Shown here: positions 48,274-57,880 of the stretch, piece by piece
Position numbering within the stretch: position 1 is the first letter of the stretch
Layout of the letters: the number at the start of each line of letters is the position of its first letter
DNA from: Gemmatimonadota bacterium
GTDB lineage: Bacteria > Gemmatimonadota > Gemmatimonadetes > Longimicrobiales > Gaopeijiaceae
Direction: 5' to 3'
DNA: 58,013 bases
Assembly (NCBI GenBank): GCA_022827345.1
Contig: JAJDTB010000014.1
Coordinates: forward strand, 1 to 58,013
Notes under the pieces: model-generated
Database searches by the model: none
What the model was told of the DNA's origin: nothing
What the model saw: the letters and a program-made list of their open reading frames with translations, nothing else
Made by a program: the position numbers and the translations under genes

Positions 48274-49325
48274 GACCCTGCTCCCGTCCATGCCGGGCGC
48301 CGGGTCCCGGCGTTCAGTCCCATAATACAAATACGTTCGCAGAGCTCCGGGAATTCAATGCCGGCCGCCCGGGCCGATTTGGGCAGAAGGCTGTTCCCGG
48401 TCAGACCCGGCAGCGCGTTGGCCTCCAGGCACCAGGCCCGGGCATTTTCGTCCACCATGAAATCGACGCGCGAGTACTGCTCCAGGCGCAGGGCGCGGTG
48501 CACCGCCAGCGCGGTGGACTGCAGCGTCCGGGTCAGTTCCGGCGGGATCCGGGCGGGCGCCGTTTCGATCGCCATGCCCTGCTCGTACTTGCAGTCGAAG
48601 TCGAAGAGTTCGCGGACCGGCTCGATCTCGACCACCGGCAGGGGCTCGTCCCCCAGGATGCCGACCGTGAACTCGCGCCCCTCCACGTACGCCTCGTACA
48701 TGACGGCATCGTCCCCATGGCCCGCCACCTCGGTGGCCGCATCCAGTTCGCGGACCGACCGTGCGAGGACCAGGCGGACCGAAGATCCGCCCGAAACCGG
48801 CTTGACGATCACGGGCAGCCCAAGTCGGTCCGCTACGACGGCGCCAGGGGCCCTGCCGGTGATCCAGTCTGGGGTGGCAGTGCAGGCGTGGCGCAGGAGC
48901 CGCTTGGTGAGATCCTTGTCCATCGCCAGCGCGCACCCGGTCGGCCCGCTGCCGGCGTAGGGGATGCCCGCGGTCTCCAGCAGCGTCTGAACGGTGCCAT
49001 CCTCTCCGGCCCCGCCGTGCAGGGCGAGGAAGACCACGTCGGCCGCGGCGAGCGACGGTTCGCGCGCGATCACCTCGGCGTCCGGGAGGGCGGCCGGATT
49101 GCGCGGCGCGGGAACCGGCAGCCCGGCGCGGCCGATCCCGGCGGCGAGGATGGCGCGCTCCTGCTCCCGGGACAGCGGCCCCGCGGCGGAATCGATGCTC
49201 GTGACGTGGTGACCCGCCAAGCGGAGAGCGGCGGCGACCTCGCACCCGCTGGCCAGCGACACCTCGCGCTCTTCGGAGCTGCCGCCAAGCAGCACGGCCA
49301 CGCGCAGGGGCGTCGACGAGCTCAT
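48270..49325 (-). CDS. ddl: D-alanine--D-alanine ligase
   Basis: Ddl makes the D-Ala-D-Ala dipeptide for peptidoglycan. The 351-residue ATP-grasp protein has VAVLLGGSSEEREVSLASG at the start, FLALHGGAGEDGTVQ, MDKDLTK, VKPVSGGSSV, KYEQGMAIETAPA and EANALPGLTGNSLLP, all family motifs. The last has Glu-Ala-Asn where Glu-Val-Asn is commoner. The KYEQG segment is slightly unlike the usual KY-G-Y form, but binding residues remain. The ATG overlaps the stop of the cystathionine synthase gene (ATGA, 49322-49325). Linked in theme to the D-amino acid transaminase at 15924, though far apart. Confidence 0.96.
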   Translation of the reverse strand: MSSSTPLRVAVLLGGSSEEREVSLASGCEVAAALRLAGHHVTSIDSAAGPLSREQERAILAAGIGRAGLPVPAPRNPAALPDAEVIAREPSLAAADVVFLALHGGAGEDGTVQTLLETAGIPYAGSGPTGCALAMDKDLTKRLLRHACTATPDWITGRAPGAVVADRLGLPVIVKPVSGGSSVRLVLARSVRELDAATEVAGHGDDAVMYEAYVEGREFTVGILGDEPLPVVEIEPVRELFDFDCKYEQGMAIETAPARIPPELTRTLQSTALAVHRALRLEQYSRVDFMVDENARAWCLEANALPGLTGNSLLPKSARAAGIEFPELCERICIMGLNAGTRRPAWTGAGS

Positions 49326-50704
49326 GGCGCGGCCGCCAGCGAACGAACCAGGTCGTGCCGCGTGAGAATGCCCTCGAGGGCTCCGCCGGCACGGATGAGG
49401 ACGGCCTGCGCGCCCCCCGTCAGCAGCCGCGTGGCGGCGTCGACGTCGGCGCCTTCGTCGAGGACGGGATACGGTTTCCCCATGACCGCCTCGACATCGG
49501 TCTCCAGGAGCGACCGGTCGGATAGCACCGCGGACATCAGGCGGCGTTCCGACACGCTACCCACGCATTCGCCGTCGACGACGACGGGCAGCTGCGAGAT
49601 GTTGTGGGAGGACAGTGTGGAGATCGCGACCCGGATCGGCGTGGAGGGGGTCGCGGCCAGGAGGCGCGGGAGCCGCTCGAACTTGGCGGCCGCCATGTCG
49701 GCCACCGTCGATCTGTCGCCTTGCAGGAACCCGTTGTTGAGCATCCATTCATCGTCGTACTGCTTGGTGAGGTAGCGCTCGCCCCAATCGCACAGCACCG
49801 CGACCACGCACGCTTCGGGATCGTCGACCCTGCGGGCCTCCTCCAGCGCGGCGTGCACGATGAGGCCGGTTGAGCCGCCCACGAACAGCCCCTCCTCGGC
49901 GACCAGGCGCCGCGCCATGCGAAATGCATCGCCGTCTTCAACGACCCGGTATTCGTCCACATACTCCAGATCCAGCGTCCCCGGGATACGGTCGTTCCCC
50001 AGTCCCTCGACCTGATACGGCTTGCTCTCGCCCACCTCTCCGGTCCTGTGGAAACCCGAGATGACCGATCCGTCGGGATCGACGCCGATGACCCGGACGG
50101 CCGGATTCCGTTCCTTCAGGTACCTGCCCGTGCCGGAGATCGTGCCCCCGGTTCCCGCTCCGGCGACGAAGTGCGTAACGGCTCCTCCCGTCTGCTCCCA
50201 GATCTCCGGTCCCGTCGTCCGGTAGTGGGCGTCGGGATTGTCCAGGTTGTAGAACTGATTCGCCAGGAACGCCCCCGGCGTCTCGTCGGCGATGGTCCGG
50301 GCCCGGTTCACATAGTGGTCGGGGTGGTCCGGCGCGACGGCGGTCGGCGTGATGACCACCTCGGCCCCAAATGCGCGGAGCAGCTTCACCTTCTCCCGGC
50401 TCATCTTGTCGGGCATGGTGAAAATGCAACGGTATCCGCGGATCGCGGCGACCATGGCCAGCGCCAGGCCGGTGTTGCCGCTGGTCCCCTCGACGACCGT
50501 CCCGCCGGGACGCAGGAGCCCCCTGGATTCGGCCGCGTCGATGATGGCCACGCCGATGCGATCCTTCACCGACCCGCCGGGATTCATGAACTCGGCCTTG
50601 CCGTATACCGGAGTGCGCGTGCCCGCCGCCACCCGGTTTAGGCGGACGAGCGGGGTCCACCCCACCAGCGCGAGCACGCTGTCGCAGGGATCGACGTTGC
50701 GCAT
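49322..50704 (-). CDS. Cystathionine beta-synthase (PLP domain plus two CBS domains)
   Basis: This 460-residue enzyme would condense serine and homocysteine to cystathionine. The fold-type II PLP domain has NPGGSVKDRI with Schiff-base Lys47, EGTSGNTGLALAM, the GAGTGGTISGTGRYLKE phosphate loop and FVGGSTG. The last ~120 residues form a tandem CBS-domain pair (ISQLPVVVDGECVGSVSERRL and VLIRAGGALEGILTRHDLV regions), a likely site for adenosyl-ligand control. There is no N-terminal heme domain. It is close to cysteine synthase but the CBS pair and EFMNPGGS favour this name. The ATG at 50704 begins the conserved part; a long frame upstream is shadow. Confidence 0.9.
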   Translation of the reverse strand: MRNVDPCDSVLALVGWTPLVRLNRVAAGTRTPVYGKAEFMNPGGSVKDRIGVAIIDAAESRGLLRPGGTVVEGTSGNTGLALAMVAAIRGYRCIFTMPDKMSREKVKLLRAFGAEVVITPTAVAPDHPDHYVNRARTIADETPGAFLANQFYNLDNPDAHYRTTGPEIWEQTGGAVTHFVAGAGTGGTISGTGRYLKERNPAVRVIGVDPDGSVISGFHRTGEVGESKPYQVEGLGNDRIPGTLDLEYVDEYRVVEDGDAFRMARRLVAEEGLFVGGSTGLIVHAALEEARRVDDPEACVVAVLCDWGERYLTKQYDDEWMLNNGFLQGDRSTVADMAAAKFERLPRLLAATPSTPIRVAISTLSSHNISQLPVVVDGECVGSVSERRLMSAVLSDRSLLETDVEAVMGKPYPVLDEGADVDAATRLLTGGAQAVLIRAGGALEGILTRHDLVRSLAAAP

Positions 50705-50754
50705 ATCCCCACGGCCCGGTGGTTCGGCCCGCCGCTCGCCCCGCGCGGGGATGC

Positions 50755-51207
50755 TCACGGCAGCCCCTGGCTGTCGGCGCCATCGGACGATTGCGCCTCC
50801 GATTCCGATACCGAGTCGGTCTGGCCCGGTTCGGGCGGGACTTCCGGCGGCATGCCGGGATCCTTCGCGAAGTGTACCGGAATGCGCGCCCATACCTCGA
50901 GCGGCTCGCCCCCTCTCAGGGCCGGTTCGAACTCCATGATCCTGGCACCTCGAAGGGCGGCGGAGTCCAGCTCCGCGTACCCGCTGCTTTCGGCGATCAC
51001 GGTACTGTCCACGTCCCCCGCTTCGTTTACCAGCACCCGCACCACCGTGGTTCCCTCCACATCCTGTCTCCACATCTCCAGCGGGTACTCGACCGGGCTG
51101 ACCGCGAACCGGGGCCTGGGCCTCTCGATCTCGCGACCCAGGTCGCACGCCACGGTCAGCAACCCGGCCGCGACGCCCGGGGCGATCCTCCGGCACGCCG
51201 TGATCAT
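50755..51207 (-). CDS. TonB C-terminal-domain lipoprotein
   Basis: From the ATG at 51207 the product has 150 residues. It has a signal with lipobox LTVAC (Cys21), then a TonB C-terminal domain: EYPLEMWRQDVEGTTVVRVLVNEAG, cut here at its YP start, with SSGYAELDSAALRGARIMEFEPA and VWARIPVHF. A 35-residue Pro/Ser/Glu tail follows. Classic TonB has a membrane helix and a Pro-rich spacer before this domain; here both are missing and the anchor is a lipid. An ATG at 51252 would add 15 residues ahead of the signal. It might assist receptors or have a non-transport role. It lies between mutS and the cystathionine synthase gene. Confidence 0.8.
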   Translation of the reverse strand: MITACRRIAPGVAAGLLTVACDLGREIERPRPRFAVSPVEYPLEMWRQDVEGTTVVRVLVNEAGDVDSTVIAESSGYAELDSAALRGARIMEFEPALRGGEPLEVWARIPVHFAKDPGMPPEVPPEPGQTDSVSESEAQSSDGADSQGLP

Positions 51208-51276
51208 TGTCGATCCGGTGCTCGCAATGCACCCTCCTGTTCCACCAGTCATCCCCCTTCCCCGGCCCGGTTGTTT

Positions 51277-53883
51277 CTATTCGTCCGCAGCGAGCGAACG
51301 CAGGGTATAAAGTACATTCAACGCATCGATCGGCGTCATTGTGTCGGGCTCCAGCTCGCGAAGCCGCTCGACCGCCGGGTGGGGGACCTCGAAGAACGAC
51401 ATCTGTTTGGCTCCGCCGCCGGCACTCTCGCCGCCGGTGTTCCCCTGCCGTCCCAGACCGGCGCTGCCGCCCGCGTGGGCCCCCTCCAGCTCGCTCAGCA
51501 GCTGCCATGCCCGCTCGATTACGCCCCCCGGCAGTCCGGCCAGGCGAGCGACGTGGATCCCGTAGGAACGGTCGGCTCCGCCCTCCTCCAGCCGCCGGAG
51601 GAAGACGATCCGCTCCCCCGCCTCCCGCACCGCCACGTTGAGGTTCCTGACGCGGTCCAGAAGGTCCCCCAGCTGCGTGAGTTCGTGATAGTGCGTGGCG
51701 AAGATCGCCTTGGCGCCGACATGGTCGTGGATGTGTTCGGTGACCGCCCACGCGATCGAGACGCCGTCGTAGGTCGAGGTGCCCCGGCCGATCTCGTCGA
51801 GCAGGATCAGGCTCCGCTGCGTTGCGCCGTGGATGATCGCCGCGGTCTCGTTCATCTCGACCATGAAGGTGGACTGGCCTCCGGCGAGGTTGTCCGATGC
51901 GCCGACGCGGGTGAAGACGCGGTCGCAAATCCCCAGCCGCGCGCTCGACGCGGGGACGAAGGAGCCGATCTGCGCCATGATCTGGATCAGCCCCGCCTGG
52001 CGCAGCACCGTGCTCTTCCCGGCCATGTTCGGCCCGGTCAGGATCGCGATGCGCGCGTCCTCGTCGAGACGCAGGTCGTTGGGGATGAAGTCGTTGCGGG
52101 GCATCATCGTCTCGACCACCGGATGGCGGCCGGCCGCGATGTCCATTGTGAATCCCGTTGTGACTTCCGGGCGCACATAGCCGTTCCGATCGGCAGCATC
52201 GGCAAGCGCGGAGAGCGCGTCCAGGGTCGCGATGCGCTCCGAGGTCTCCTGGATTCGGGGGACGGCGAGGGCCAGTTCTCCCCGCACCCGCAGGAAGAGG
52301 CTGCGTTCGAGGTGGGCGATCCTGTCCTCGGCGTCGAAGACCTTTTCCTCCCACTCCTTCAGCTCGGGTGTGAAATAGCGCTCGGCGTTCGCCAGCGTCT
52401 GCTTTCGCACGAAGTGGTCGGGGACCCGGGAGCGGTTCGCGTGGGTGACTTCGAGGTAGTACCCGAACACCTTGTTCTGGCCGACCTTCAGCGAGGTGAT
52501 CCCGGTTCGCTCGCGCTCGCGCGCCTGAAGCCCGGCGATGAAGTCTTCGGCGTTGTCGCGGATTTCGCGCAAGTCATCCAGTTCCGAGTCGAATCCCCTC
52601 CGGATCACCCCCCCTTCGCCCAGCGAATGCGGTGCGTCCCCGGAGATGGCGTTCGCGATTGTGGTCTCGACCTCGTCCAGGGTGTCGAGGTCGGCAACGA
52701 GTCCCACCACGATCTCGCTCCTGAAGCCGGCGCCGGCACTCACGACCGCGGGCAGCTGTCGCACGGACTGCCCGAGCGCCAGCACCTCCCTCGGGGTGGC
52801 TCGGCCCGACCCGATCTTGGTGGCAAGCCGGTCCAGATCCCGAATCCGGGAGAGCGCGGTGCGCAGTCCGGCCAGCTCCTCGGGAGCCTCGAAGAGCTCC
52901 GCCACGCCTCCCTGTCTTGTCCAGAGCTCGTCCTCGTCCAGGAGCGGCCGCAGCACCCAGCTTCTTAGCAGACGCGCCCCCATCGGCGTGGTCGTGCGAT
53001 CGAGCACCGACAGCAGGCTGGCCTGGCTCTGGTCGGGCATCAGGGGCTCGACCAGTTCGAGGTTGCGTCTGGTCATGGAGTCGAGCGCCATGACCCGGTC
53101 CGGGCGCTGGATTCTGGGTGGGAGGAGGTTCTCGAGCGCTCCGGGCCTGATCTCCTCCACGTAGGCGACCAGGGCGCCGGCGGCGCGGACGAGCAGTTCG
53201 TCGCCGGGCTCGAAGCCGAAGCCGTCGAGGGAGTGGACCCCGTAGCGGCGGGTCAGCTCGTCGCGCGCGGTGGCGAGGTCGAAGATCCAGTCGGCGCGCG
53301 CGGTGCGCATGGCGGGGCCGAGTTGGTCCAGCTCCGGATCGAGCGACTCGGGCACCAGCAGTTCGCTTGGCTCAAGGCGCGCAAGTTCGTCGTCCAGATC
53401 GGACCGGGCAGCTTCCTCGACGACCAGGTGCCCTGTGGAAACGTCGATCGCCGCCAGTCCCGTTTCGGCGTCCCGGGCAACGAGCGCCACAATGAAGTTG
53501 TTGCGGTTGGCCTCGAGCAGCGCGTCCGAGACCACCGTGCCCGGCGTCACCGTCTCCGTTACCTCCCGGCGCACGATTCCCCTGGCCTCGGCCGGGTCCT
53601 CCACCTGATCGCAGATCACCGCCTTCCGCCCCATCGCGACCAGGCGGTTCACGTACTCCTCCAGCGCCTTGGCCGGGACGCCCGCCAGCGGCACACGCTG
53701 CGCGGCACCGTTGTTGCGGGAAGTCAGGGTCAGGCCAAGGAGGCGCGAACCCTCTTCGGCGTCTTCGCAGAAGAGTTCGTAGAAGTCGCCCACGCGGAAG
53801 AACACGAGATCGTCGGGATGGCGGGACTTGACCTGCCGCCACTGCCGCATCAGAGGGGTGTCGGAGCCGGTGGGCGGGCGCAA
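51277..53883 (-). CDS. mutS: DNA mismatch repair protein MutS
   Basis: The 868-residue protein has the mismatch-reading Phe-X-Glu motif in VGDFYELF (Phe34, Glu36) and the MutS connector and lever domains. The ATPase has Walker A GPNMAGKST (617-625), SSARLGICDRVFTRVGASDNL, STFMVEMNE and LILLDEIGRGTSTYDGVSIAWA, cut here at its DEIGRGTS Walker B. A C-terminal tail after the ATPase is Gly-rich. The start is a TTG at 53883 preceded by GAGGGAG; an ATG 11 codons on has no ribosome site and would remove part of the conserved start. No mutL lies in the window. Confidence 0.97.
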   Translation of the reverse strand: MRPPTGSDTPLMRQWRQVKSRHPDDLVFFRVGDFYELFCEDAEEGSRLLGLTLTSRNNGAAQRVPLAGVPAKALEEYVNRLVAMGRKAVICDQVEDPAEARGIVRREVTETVTPGTVVSDALLEANRNNFIVALVARDAETGLAAIDVSTGHLVVEEAARSDLDDELARLEPSELLVPESLDPELDQLGPAMRTARADWIFDLATARDELTRRYGVHSLDGFGFEPGDELLVRAAGALVAYVEEIRPGALENLLPPRIQRPDRVMALDSMTRRNLELVEPLMPDQSQASLLSVLDRTTTPMGARLLRSWVLRPLLDEDELWTRQGGVAELFEAPEELAGLRTALSRIRDLDRLATKIGSGRATPREVLALGQSVRQLPAVVSAGAGFRSEIVVGLVADLDTLDEVETTIANAISGDAPHSLGEGGVIRRGFDSELDDLREIRDNAEDFIAGLQARERERTGITSLKVGQNKVFGYYLEVTHANRSRVPDHFVRKQTLANAERYFTPELKEWEEKVFDAEDRIAHLERSLFLRVRGELALAVPRIQETSERIATLDALSALADAADRNGYVRPEVTTGFTMDIAAGRHPVVETMMPRNDFIPNDLRLDEDARIAILTGPNMAGKSTVLRQAGLIQIMAQIGSFVPASSARLGICDRVFTRVGASDNLAGGQSTFMVEMNETAAIIHGATQRSLILLDEIGRGTSTYDGVSIAWAVTEHIHDHVGAKAIFATHYHELTQLGDLLDRVRNLNVAVREAGERIVFLRRLEEGGADRSYGIHVARLAGLPGGVIERAWQLLSELEGAHAGGSAGLGRQGNTGGESAGGGAKQMSFFEVPHPAVERLRELEPDTMTPIDALNVLYTLRSLAADE

Positions 53884-53898
53884 GGTCGGGGCTCCCTC

Positions 53899-56187
53899 TC
53901 AGGCCGGCGAGAAGCGCCGGAGGCGATTGGCGTTTGCAACGACCGTCACCGAACTGAAGGCCATGGCCGCGCCGGCGATCATGGGGGACAGCAGGATGCC
54001 GAGCGATGGATAGAGCGCCCCCGCCGCCACCGGTATGCCGACCACATTGTATGCGAAGGCACCAACAAGGTTCTGCACGATGTTGCGGTGCGCCGCCCGG
54101 GAGATGCGAATCAGCGTCTCGACACCGCGAAGCGAATCGCCCAGCAGCGCCGCGTCGCCGGTCTGCAGGGCGACGTCCGTCCCGCCGCCCATCGCTACGC
54201 CAACGTCGGCTGCCGCCAGGGCGGGGGCGTCGTTGATCCCGTCGCCGACCATCGCGACCACACTGCCGCGGCCGCGAAGCGCCTCGACCACGGCGGCTTT
54301 CTCGGCGGGCGATACGCGGGCCCGCACGCTCGTGATTCCCACCTGGGCCGCGATCCGGTCGGCGGCGGCCTCGTGGTCGCCCGTGAGCATCGCGACCTCG
54401 ACGCCCAGTTCACGCAGGCGCCCGATCGCCGCCGCCGCCCCCGGACGCACCCCGTCGACGAGCCCGAACACACCCGCAACCACCCCATCGACCGCCACCG
54501 CCACGGGCGTAGCCCCCTCCCCCGCAAGGCGCGCCAGGTGCTCGCTCACCGGCTCGGTGTCGACCCCCGCCTCGCTCAGGAACAACGGCGAGCCGGCCAT
54601 CACCCTTCGCCCGGCGACAACGGCCGAGACGCCGCGCCCCGGATGCGCCGCGAAGTGATCGGCGGCCGCCGGACCGCGGCCACGCTCACGAGCATGCTGC
54701 ACAATGGCCCGGGCGGCGGGGTGCTCCGACGAGGCCTCCACCCCGGCGGCCATCGTCAGCAGATCGTGCGTGTCGAAGTCCCCTGCCGCGGCCGCGTAGC
54801 ACACCTGCGGCCGCCCCATCGTAAGGGTGCCCGTCTTGTCCAATACGACCGTGTCCACCCTGTGCGCGCGCTGCAGTGCTTCGCCGTCGCGGATCAGGAC
54901 ACCGTGCGCCGCCGCCTTGCCGATGGCGATCATGACCGAGATGGGCGTGGCCAGACCCAGCGCGCACGGACACGCAATGACAAGGACGGCGACGGCCGTC
55001 ACCACCGCGAAGTTGAACCCGGGCTCGGGTCCGGCGACGTACCAGATCGCGAAGGTCAGCACGGCGACCAGGATCACCGCCGGAACGAAAACGCCGGCCA
55101 CGGCATCGACCGTCCGCTGGATCGCGGGCTTGCTGCCCTGGGCCCGCCGGACCATGTCCACGATGCGGGCCAGCACCGTATCCTCGCCCACTTTCGTCGT
55201 TTCGACGGTGAGCGCGCCCGTCGCGTTGACGGTTCCGCCCACCACTTCGTCGCCGGGGGACTTCCTCACGGGTACGCTCTCGCCGGTGAGCATGGACTCG
55301 TCGACCTCGCTCACGCCGCTGCGAACCCGTCCGTCCAGAGGTACGCGCGCGCCCGGCCGGATCATCAGGAGGTCGCCGGGAACCACCTCGTCGAGGGAAA
55401 CGGTTTCAGTCCCGCCGGGTCGGATTCTCTCCGCGGTCTCCGGTGCCAGATCCAGCAGCGCTCGCAGCGCCCGCGAGGTTCGCCCCCTGGCCCGCGCCTC
55501 GATGGCCTGGCCCAGAACCACCAGTGTGATGATCACCGCCACGGCCTCGTAGAAGGGACGGCCGCTGCCCGCCGGGAAGAGCTCGGGCGCCAACAACACG
55601 GTCGTCGAATACAGCCACGCCGCTCCCGTGCCCAGGGCGACCAGCGTATCCATGTTCGCCGCCCGCCGCCTGCCAGCCGTCCATGCGCCCACGAAGAAGC
55701 GCCGTCCGACGTACAGCAGGATCGGCAGTGTGAGCAGAGCCGAGAGCCACCAGGCGATACGCATCGCATCGCCGGTCGGGGACGGCAGCCCCGGCACCAT
55801 CTCCATGTGCCCGATCGCCACCACCGGGAGCCCGAAGACCACCCCGGCACGGAAGCGCCGCATCAGGTCGCGGTGTTCGAAGTCCCGCTCATCGTCGCGA
55901 GCGCGTGCCGCGTCCATCTCGGCACCGGCCCCGGCGAGCACCTCCGCACCGTACCCCGCGCCCTCGACCGCGCCGACCAGCGCCTCCTCCCCGGCCGCCG
56001 CCGTAGCGCTTACCCGCGCCATCTCCTCCACGAGGTTGACCCGCGCGTCCTCCACACCATCGACCGCTGTCAGCGCCCGCTCGACCGTGGAAACGCACGA
56101 CGCGCAGTGCATGCCCCGGATCCGCAGTTGAATCTCGCTGCCCGCAGCATCGGGCTTCGCCGGCACGGCCGCGGACTGCGGGTTCAT
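53899..56187 (-). CDS. Copper-translocating P1B-type ATPase (CopA-like)
   Basis: The 762-residue pump has one N-terminal heavy-metal-associated domain with GMHCASC (Cys28 and Cys31). About eight membrane helices follow, with the metal-binding CPC in VIACPCALG. The phosphorylation site is DKTGTLTMG, the nucleotide domain has [10 protein letters not shown] (the P1B His-Pro), and the hinge is [12 protein letters not shown]. The CPC plus N-A-F-AYN and S-S at the last helices fits copper(I) export. The ATG at 56187 overlaps the holA stop (ATGA, 56184-56187). No CsoR/CueR regulator is adjacent, so its place within a DNA-repair/replication operon is unusual. Confidence 0.93.
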   Translation of the reverse strand: MNPQSAAVPAKPDAAGSEIQLRIRGMHCASCVSTVERALTAVDGVEDARVNLVEEMARVSATAAAGEEALVGAVEGAGYGAEVLAGAGAEMDAARARDDERDFEHRDLMRRFRAGVVFGLPVVAIGHMEMVPGLPSPTGDAMRIAWWLSALLTLPILLYVGRRFFVGAWTAGRRRAANMDTLVALGTGAAWLYSTTVLLAPELFPAGSGRPFYEAVAVIITLVVLGQAIEARARGRTSRALRALLDLAPETAERIRPGGTETVSLDEVVPGDLLMIRPGARVPLDGRVRSGVSEVDESMLTGESVPVRKSPGDEVVGGTVNATGALTVETTKVGEDTVLARIVDMVRRAQGSKPAIQRTVDAVAGVFVPAVILVAVLTFAIWYVAGPEPGFNFAVVTAVAVLVIACPCALGLATPISVMIAIGKAAAHGVLIRDGEALQRAHRVDTVVLDKTGTLTMGRPQVCYAAAAGDFDTHDLLTMAAGVEASSEHPAARAIVQHARERGRGPAAADHFAAHPGRGVSAVVAGRRVMAGSPLFLSEAGVDTEPVSEHLARLAGEGATPVAVAVDGVVAGVFGLVDGVRPGAAAAIGRLRELGVEVAMLTGDHEAAADRIAAQVGITSVRARVSPAEKAAVVEALRGRGSVVAMVGDGINDAPALAAADVGVAMGGGTDVALQTGDAALLGDSLRGVETLIRISRAAHRNIVQNLVGAFAYNVVGIPVAAGALYPSLGILLSPMIAGAAMAFSSVTVVANANRLRRFSPA

Positions 56188-57188
56188 GACGGCATTCTCT
56201 GGTCGGCCCCGAGCAACTGGCACCCGATCAGCCACTCCTCCAGCAGCACGTCGTCCGGAAGCGCGCTGGCCTTGAGGAGTTGATCCAGTCTGCGCAGGCG
56301 GCGTATCGCCCCCTTCAGCTCGGCTCGCTTCCACCGCCGCGCCTGGCCGACAATACCTCGAGCCGTAAAGCGCTGGTACGGCGGCAGCGCGGCGTTCAGG
56401 GCCGCCGGTCCGCCCTCCGCCGCGATTCCCACTCTCAACAGGTGAATCGAAAGACCGACGACCAGCCCGATCGCCGTCTCACCCTGGTCCAGCAGTACCT
56501 GCAGCCCGCGCATGGCCTCGTCGATTCGGCGGCTCCCCACAAGATCGAACCAGGCCCAGCGATCCTGCCGGGGCAGCTGCACGCCCCCTCGCCGCACATC
56601 CTCCACGCCGATCGAGTCCCCGGATTCCACCATATCCGCCAGCTTCCGCAAGTCCTGGGTCAGCACACCCAGATCATTTCCGGCACTCTGGGCGAGCGCC
56701 CGTGCCGCACCCAGCTCGAGCGTCGTGCCCAGTTCCTCCTCGGCCCAGGTCACCAGCCAGCCGGGGAGCGCGTCGAGCGGGACCGACCTGAACTCCACGC
56801 TCGTCGCGATCCGCGCCAGATCCTTGTAGACCCGGGCCTTCGACCGGGCCGGAATGGTGGCCTGCAGGATCAGCACCAGGCCCGGCGGGGGGTTCTTCGC
56901 GACATCCAGAATGACCTTCCTGGCCTTGGGGCTCGACGCCAGCGCCTGCGTCTCCCTGAGATGAACGACGCGCCATTCGGCCATCATGGGCGGGGTTGCG
57001 ACGACGGACGCCAGCCGTTCGACGGACACCTCCGATCCCTGGAGGCGATCGAGGTTGAAATCGCGGGTGCCGGGATCGACATAACGGTCCACAAGGAAGC
57101 GGGCCGAGGCCTGTTTCCTGAACTCGTCTTCCCCGTGGAGGAAGAAGACTCCGCCTGTGCGTGCGGCGCGAAGGGGCTTGGGGATCAA
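56184..57188 (-). CDS. holA: DNA polymerase III delta subunit
   Basis: HolA is the wrench of the clamp loader that opens the beta clamp. The 334-residue protein opens with [20 protein letters not shown], a typical delta start, then [18 protein letters not shown], and later [35 protein letters not shown] and [18 protein letters not shown]. All match the three-domain AAA+-like delta fold without a working P-loop. It starts with TTG at 57188; no ATG is in frame and only AAGG lies immediately before it, so the start is moderately sure. It lies 50 bp after the anti-sigma-like gene. Confidence 0.9.
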   Translation of the reverse strand: MIPKPLRAARTGGVFFLHGEDEFRKQASARFLVDRYVDPGTRDFNLDRLQGSEVSVERLASVVATPPMMAEWRVVHLRETQALASSPKARKVILDVAKNPPPGLVLILQATIPARSKARVYKDLARIATSVEFRSVPLDALPGWLVTWAEEELGTTLELGAARALAQSAGNDLGVLTQDLRKLADMVESGDSIGVEDVRRGGVQLPRQDRWAWFDLVGSRRIDEAMRGLQVLLDQGETAIGLVVGLSIHLLRVGIAAEGGPAALNAALPPYQRFTARGIVGQARRWKRAELKGAIRRLRRLDQLLKASALPDDVLLEEWLIGCQLLGADQRMPS

Positions 57189-57238
57189 CCTTAGCGGTGC
57201 CAGTCAGTCTGCGAACACTGTGACGACGTGCAAGAACG

Positions 57239-57880
57239 CTAGTCTGGATCCACTCCCGCCGCGACCCCGGGCGTCAGGGGAACCCGCACCGGACCCGTCT
57301 GGAGCACAGGTGCCGGAGCAGACAACCTGGCCGCAGGACGCAAGGGAAGAAGCGCCGATGCGCGGCGGCTCCATGAGTAGGCGGGCATGGGCTCGACAGC
57401 CGGTGCGACCGCCGCAACCGGTGCGATCTCCACCTCTGGTGCCCCCGGATAGACCAAGGGGATCCACGCAAAGCTCCCAAGAAGTAGCGCGATCAGCACC
57501 ACACCCGCCGTCGCGATCCCCGATCCGGCCGGCCCGAGCGCCATCGCCTCTCTTCTGTCCTGCTCCCAGGCGCGGTGGCGCACCGTCGTTACCGCCAGCG
57601 TGCCGTCGACGAACCCGCCCTCATCCGTACGCAGCACCGAAACGCCGGAACGGATCACCCGGTCGTAGCGCCGGCAGGACGAGCAGGCCGCCAGGTGCGC
57701 CTCCGCCCGGTCGCGGCTGCCGGGATCGAGCCGTCCGTCGCGGTAATCCGAATAGACATCGACGAACCAGCGGCAACTCGCGGGTGAGCCGGCGGGCGCG
57801 GGGTCGCTCCGACGCCAACGAAGTCGAGTGCCAGTGTGCAAGATCGCCAATTCCCGAGGTACAGGTGTTTGTGTCGTCAA
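57239..57880 (-). CDS. Anti-sigma-like membrane protein with a zinc-finger (zf-HC2) domain
   Basis: From a TTG at 57880 preceded by GGGAGC the product has 213 residues. Residues 36-75 form a zinc-finger-type anti-sigma fold with HLAACSSC (His62, Cys66, Cys69). One membrane helix follows at about 113-138 (ATAGVVLIALLLGSFAWIPLV), then a Pro/Ala-rich outer tail of ~75 residues. This is the layout of anti-sigma factors that hold ECF sigma factors at the membrane. The frame is open to an ATG at 57955, but a promoter-like TATACAAT overlaps that ATG, favouring the later start. A cognate sigma gene may lie beyond the window; 57956-58013 shows no gene. Confidence 0.72.
   Translation of the reverse strand: MTTQTPVPRELAILHTGTRLRWRRSDPAPAGSPASCRWFVDVYSDYRDGRLDPGSRDRAEAHLAACSSCRRYDRVIRSGVSVLRTDEGGFVDGTLAVTTVRHRAWEQDRREAMALGPAGSGIATAGVVLIALLLGSFAWIPLVYPGAPEVEIAPVAAVAPAVEPMPAYSWSRRASALLPLRPAARLSAPAPVLQTGPVRVPLTPGVAAGVDPD

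Noticed and set aside
53233..56283. 1016-residue plus-strand open frame opposite mutS and the copper ATPase
   Set aside because: Same reason: antisense shadow of two conserved genes, composed mainly of Arg, His, Gly and Asp.
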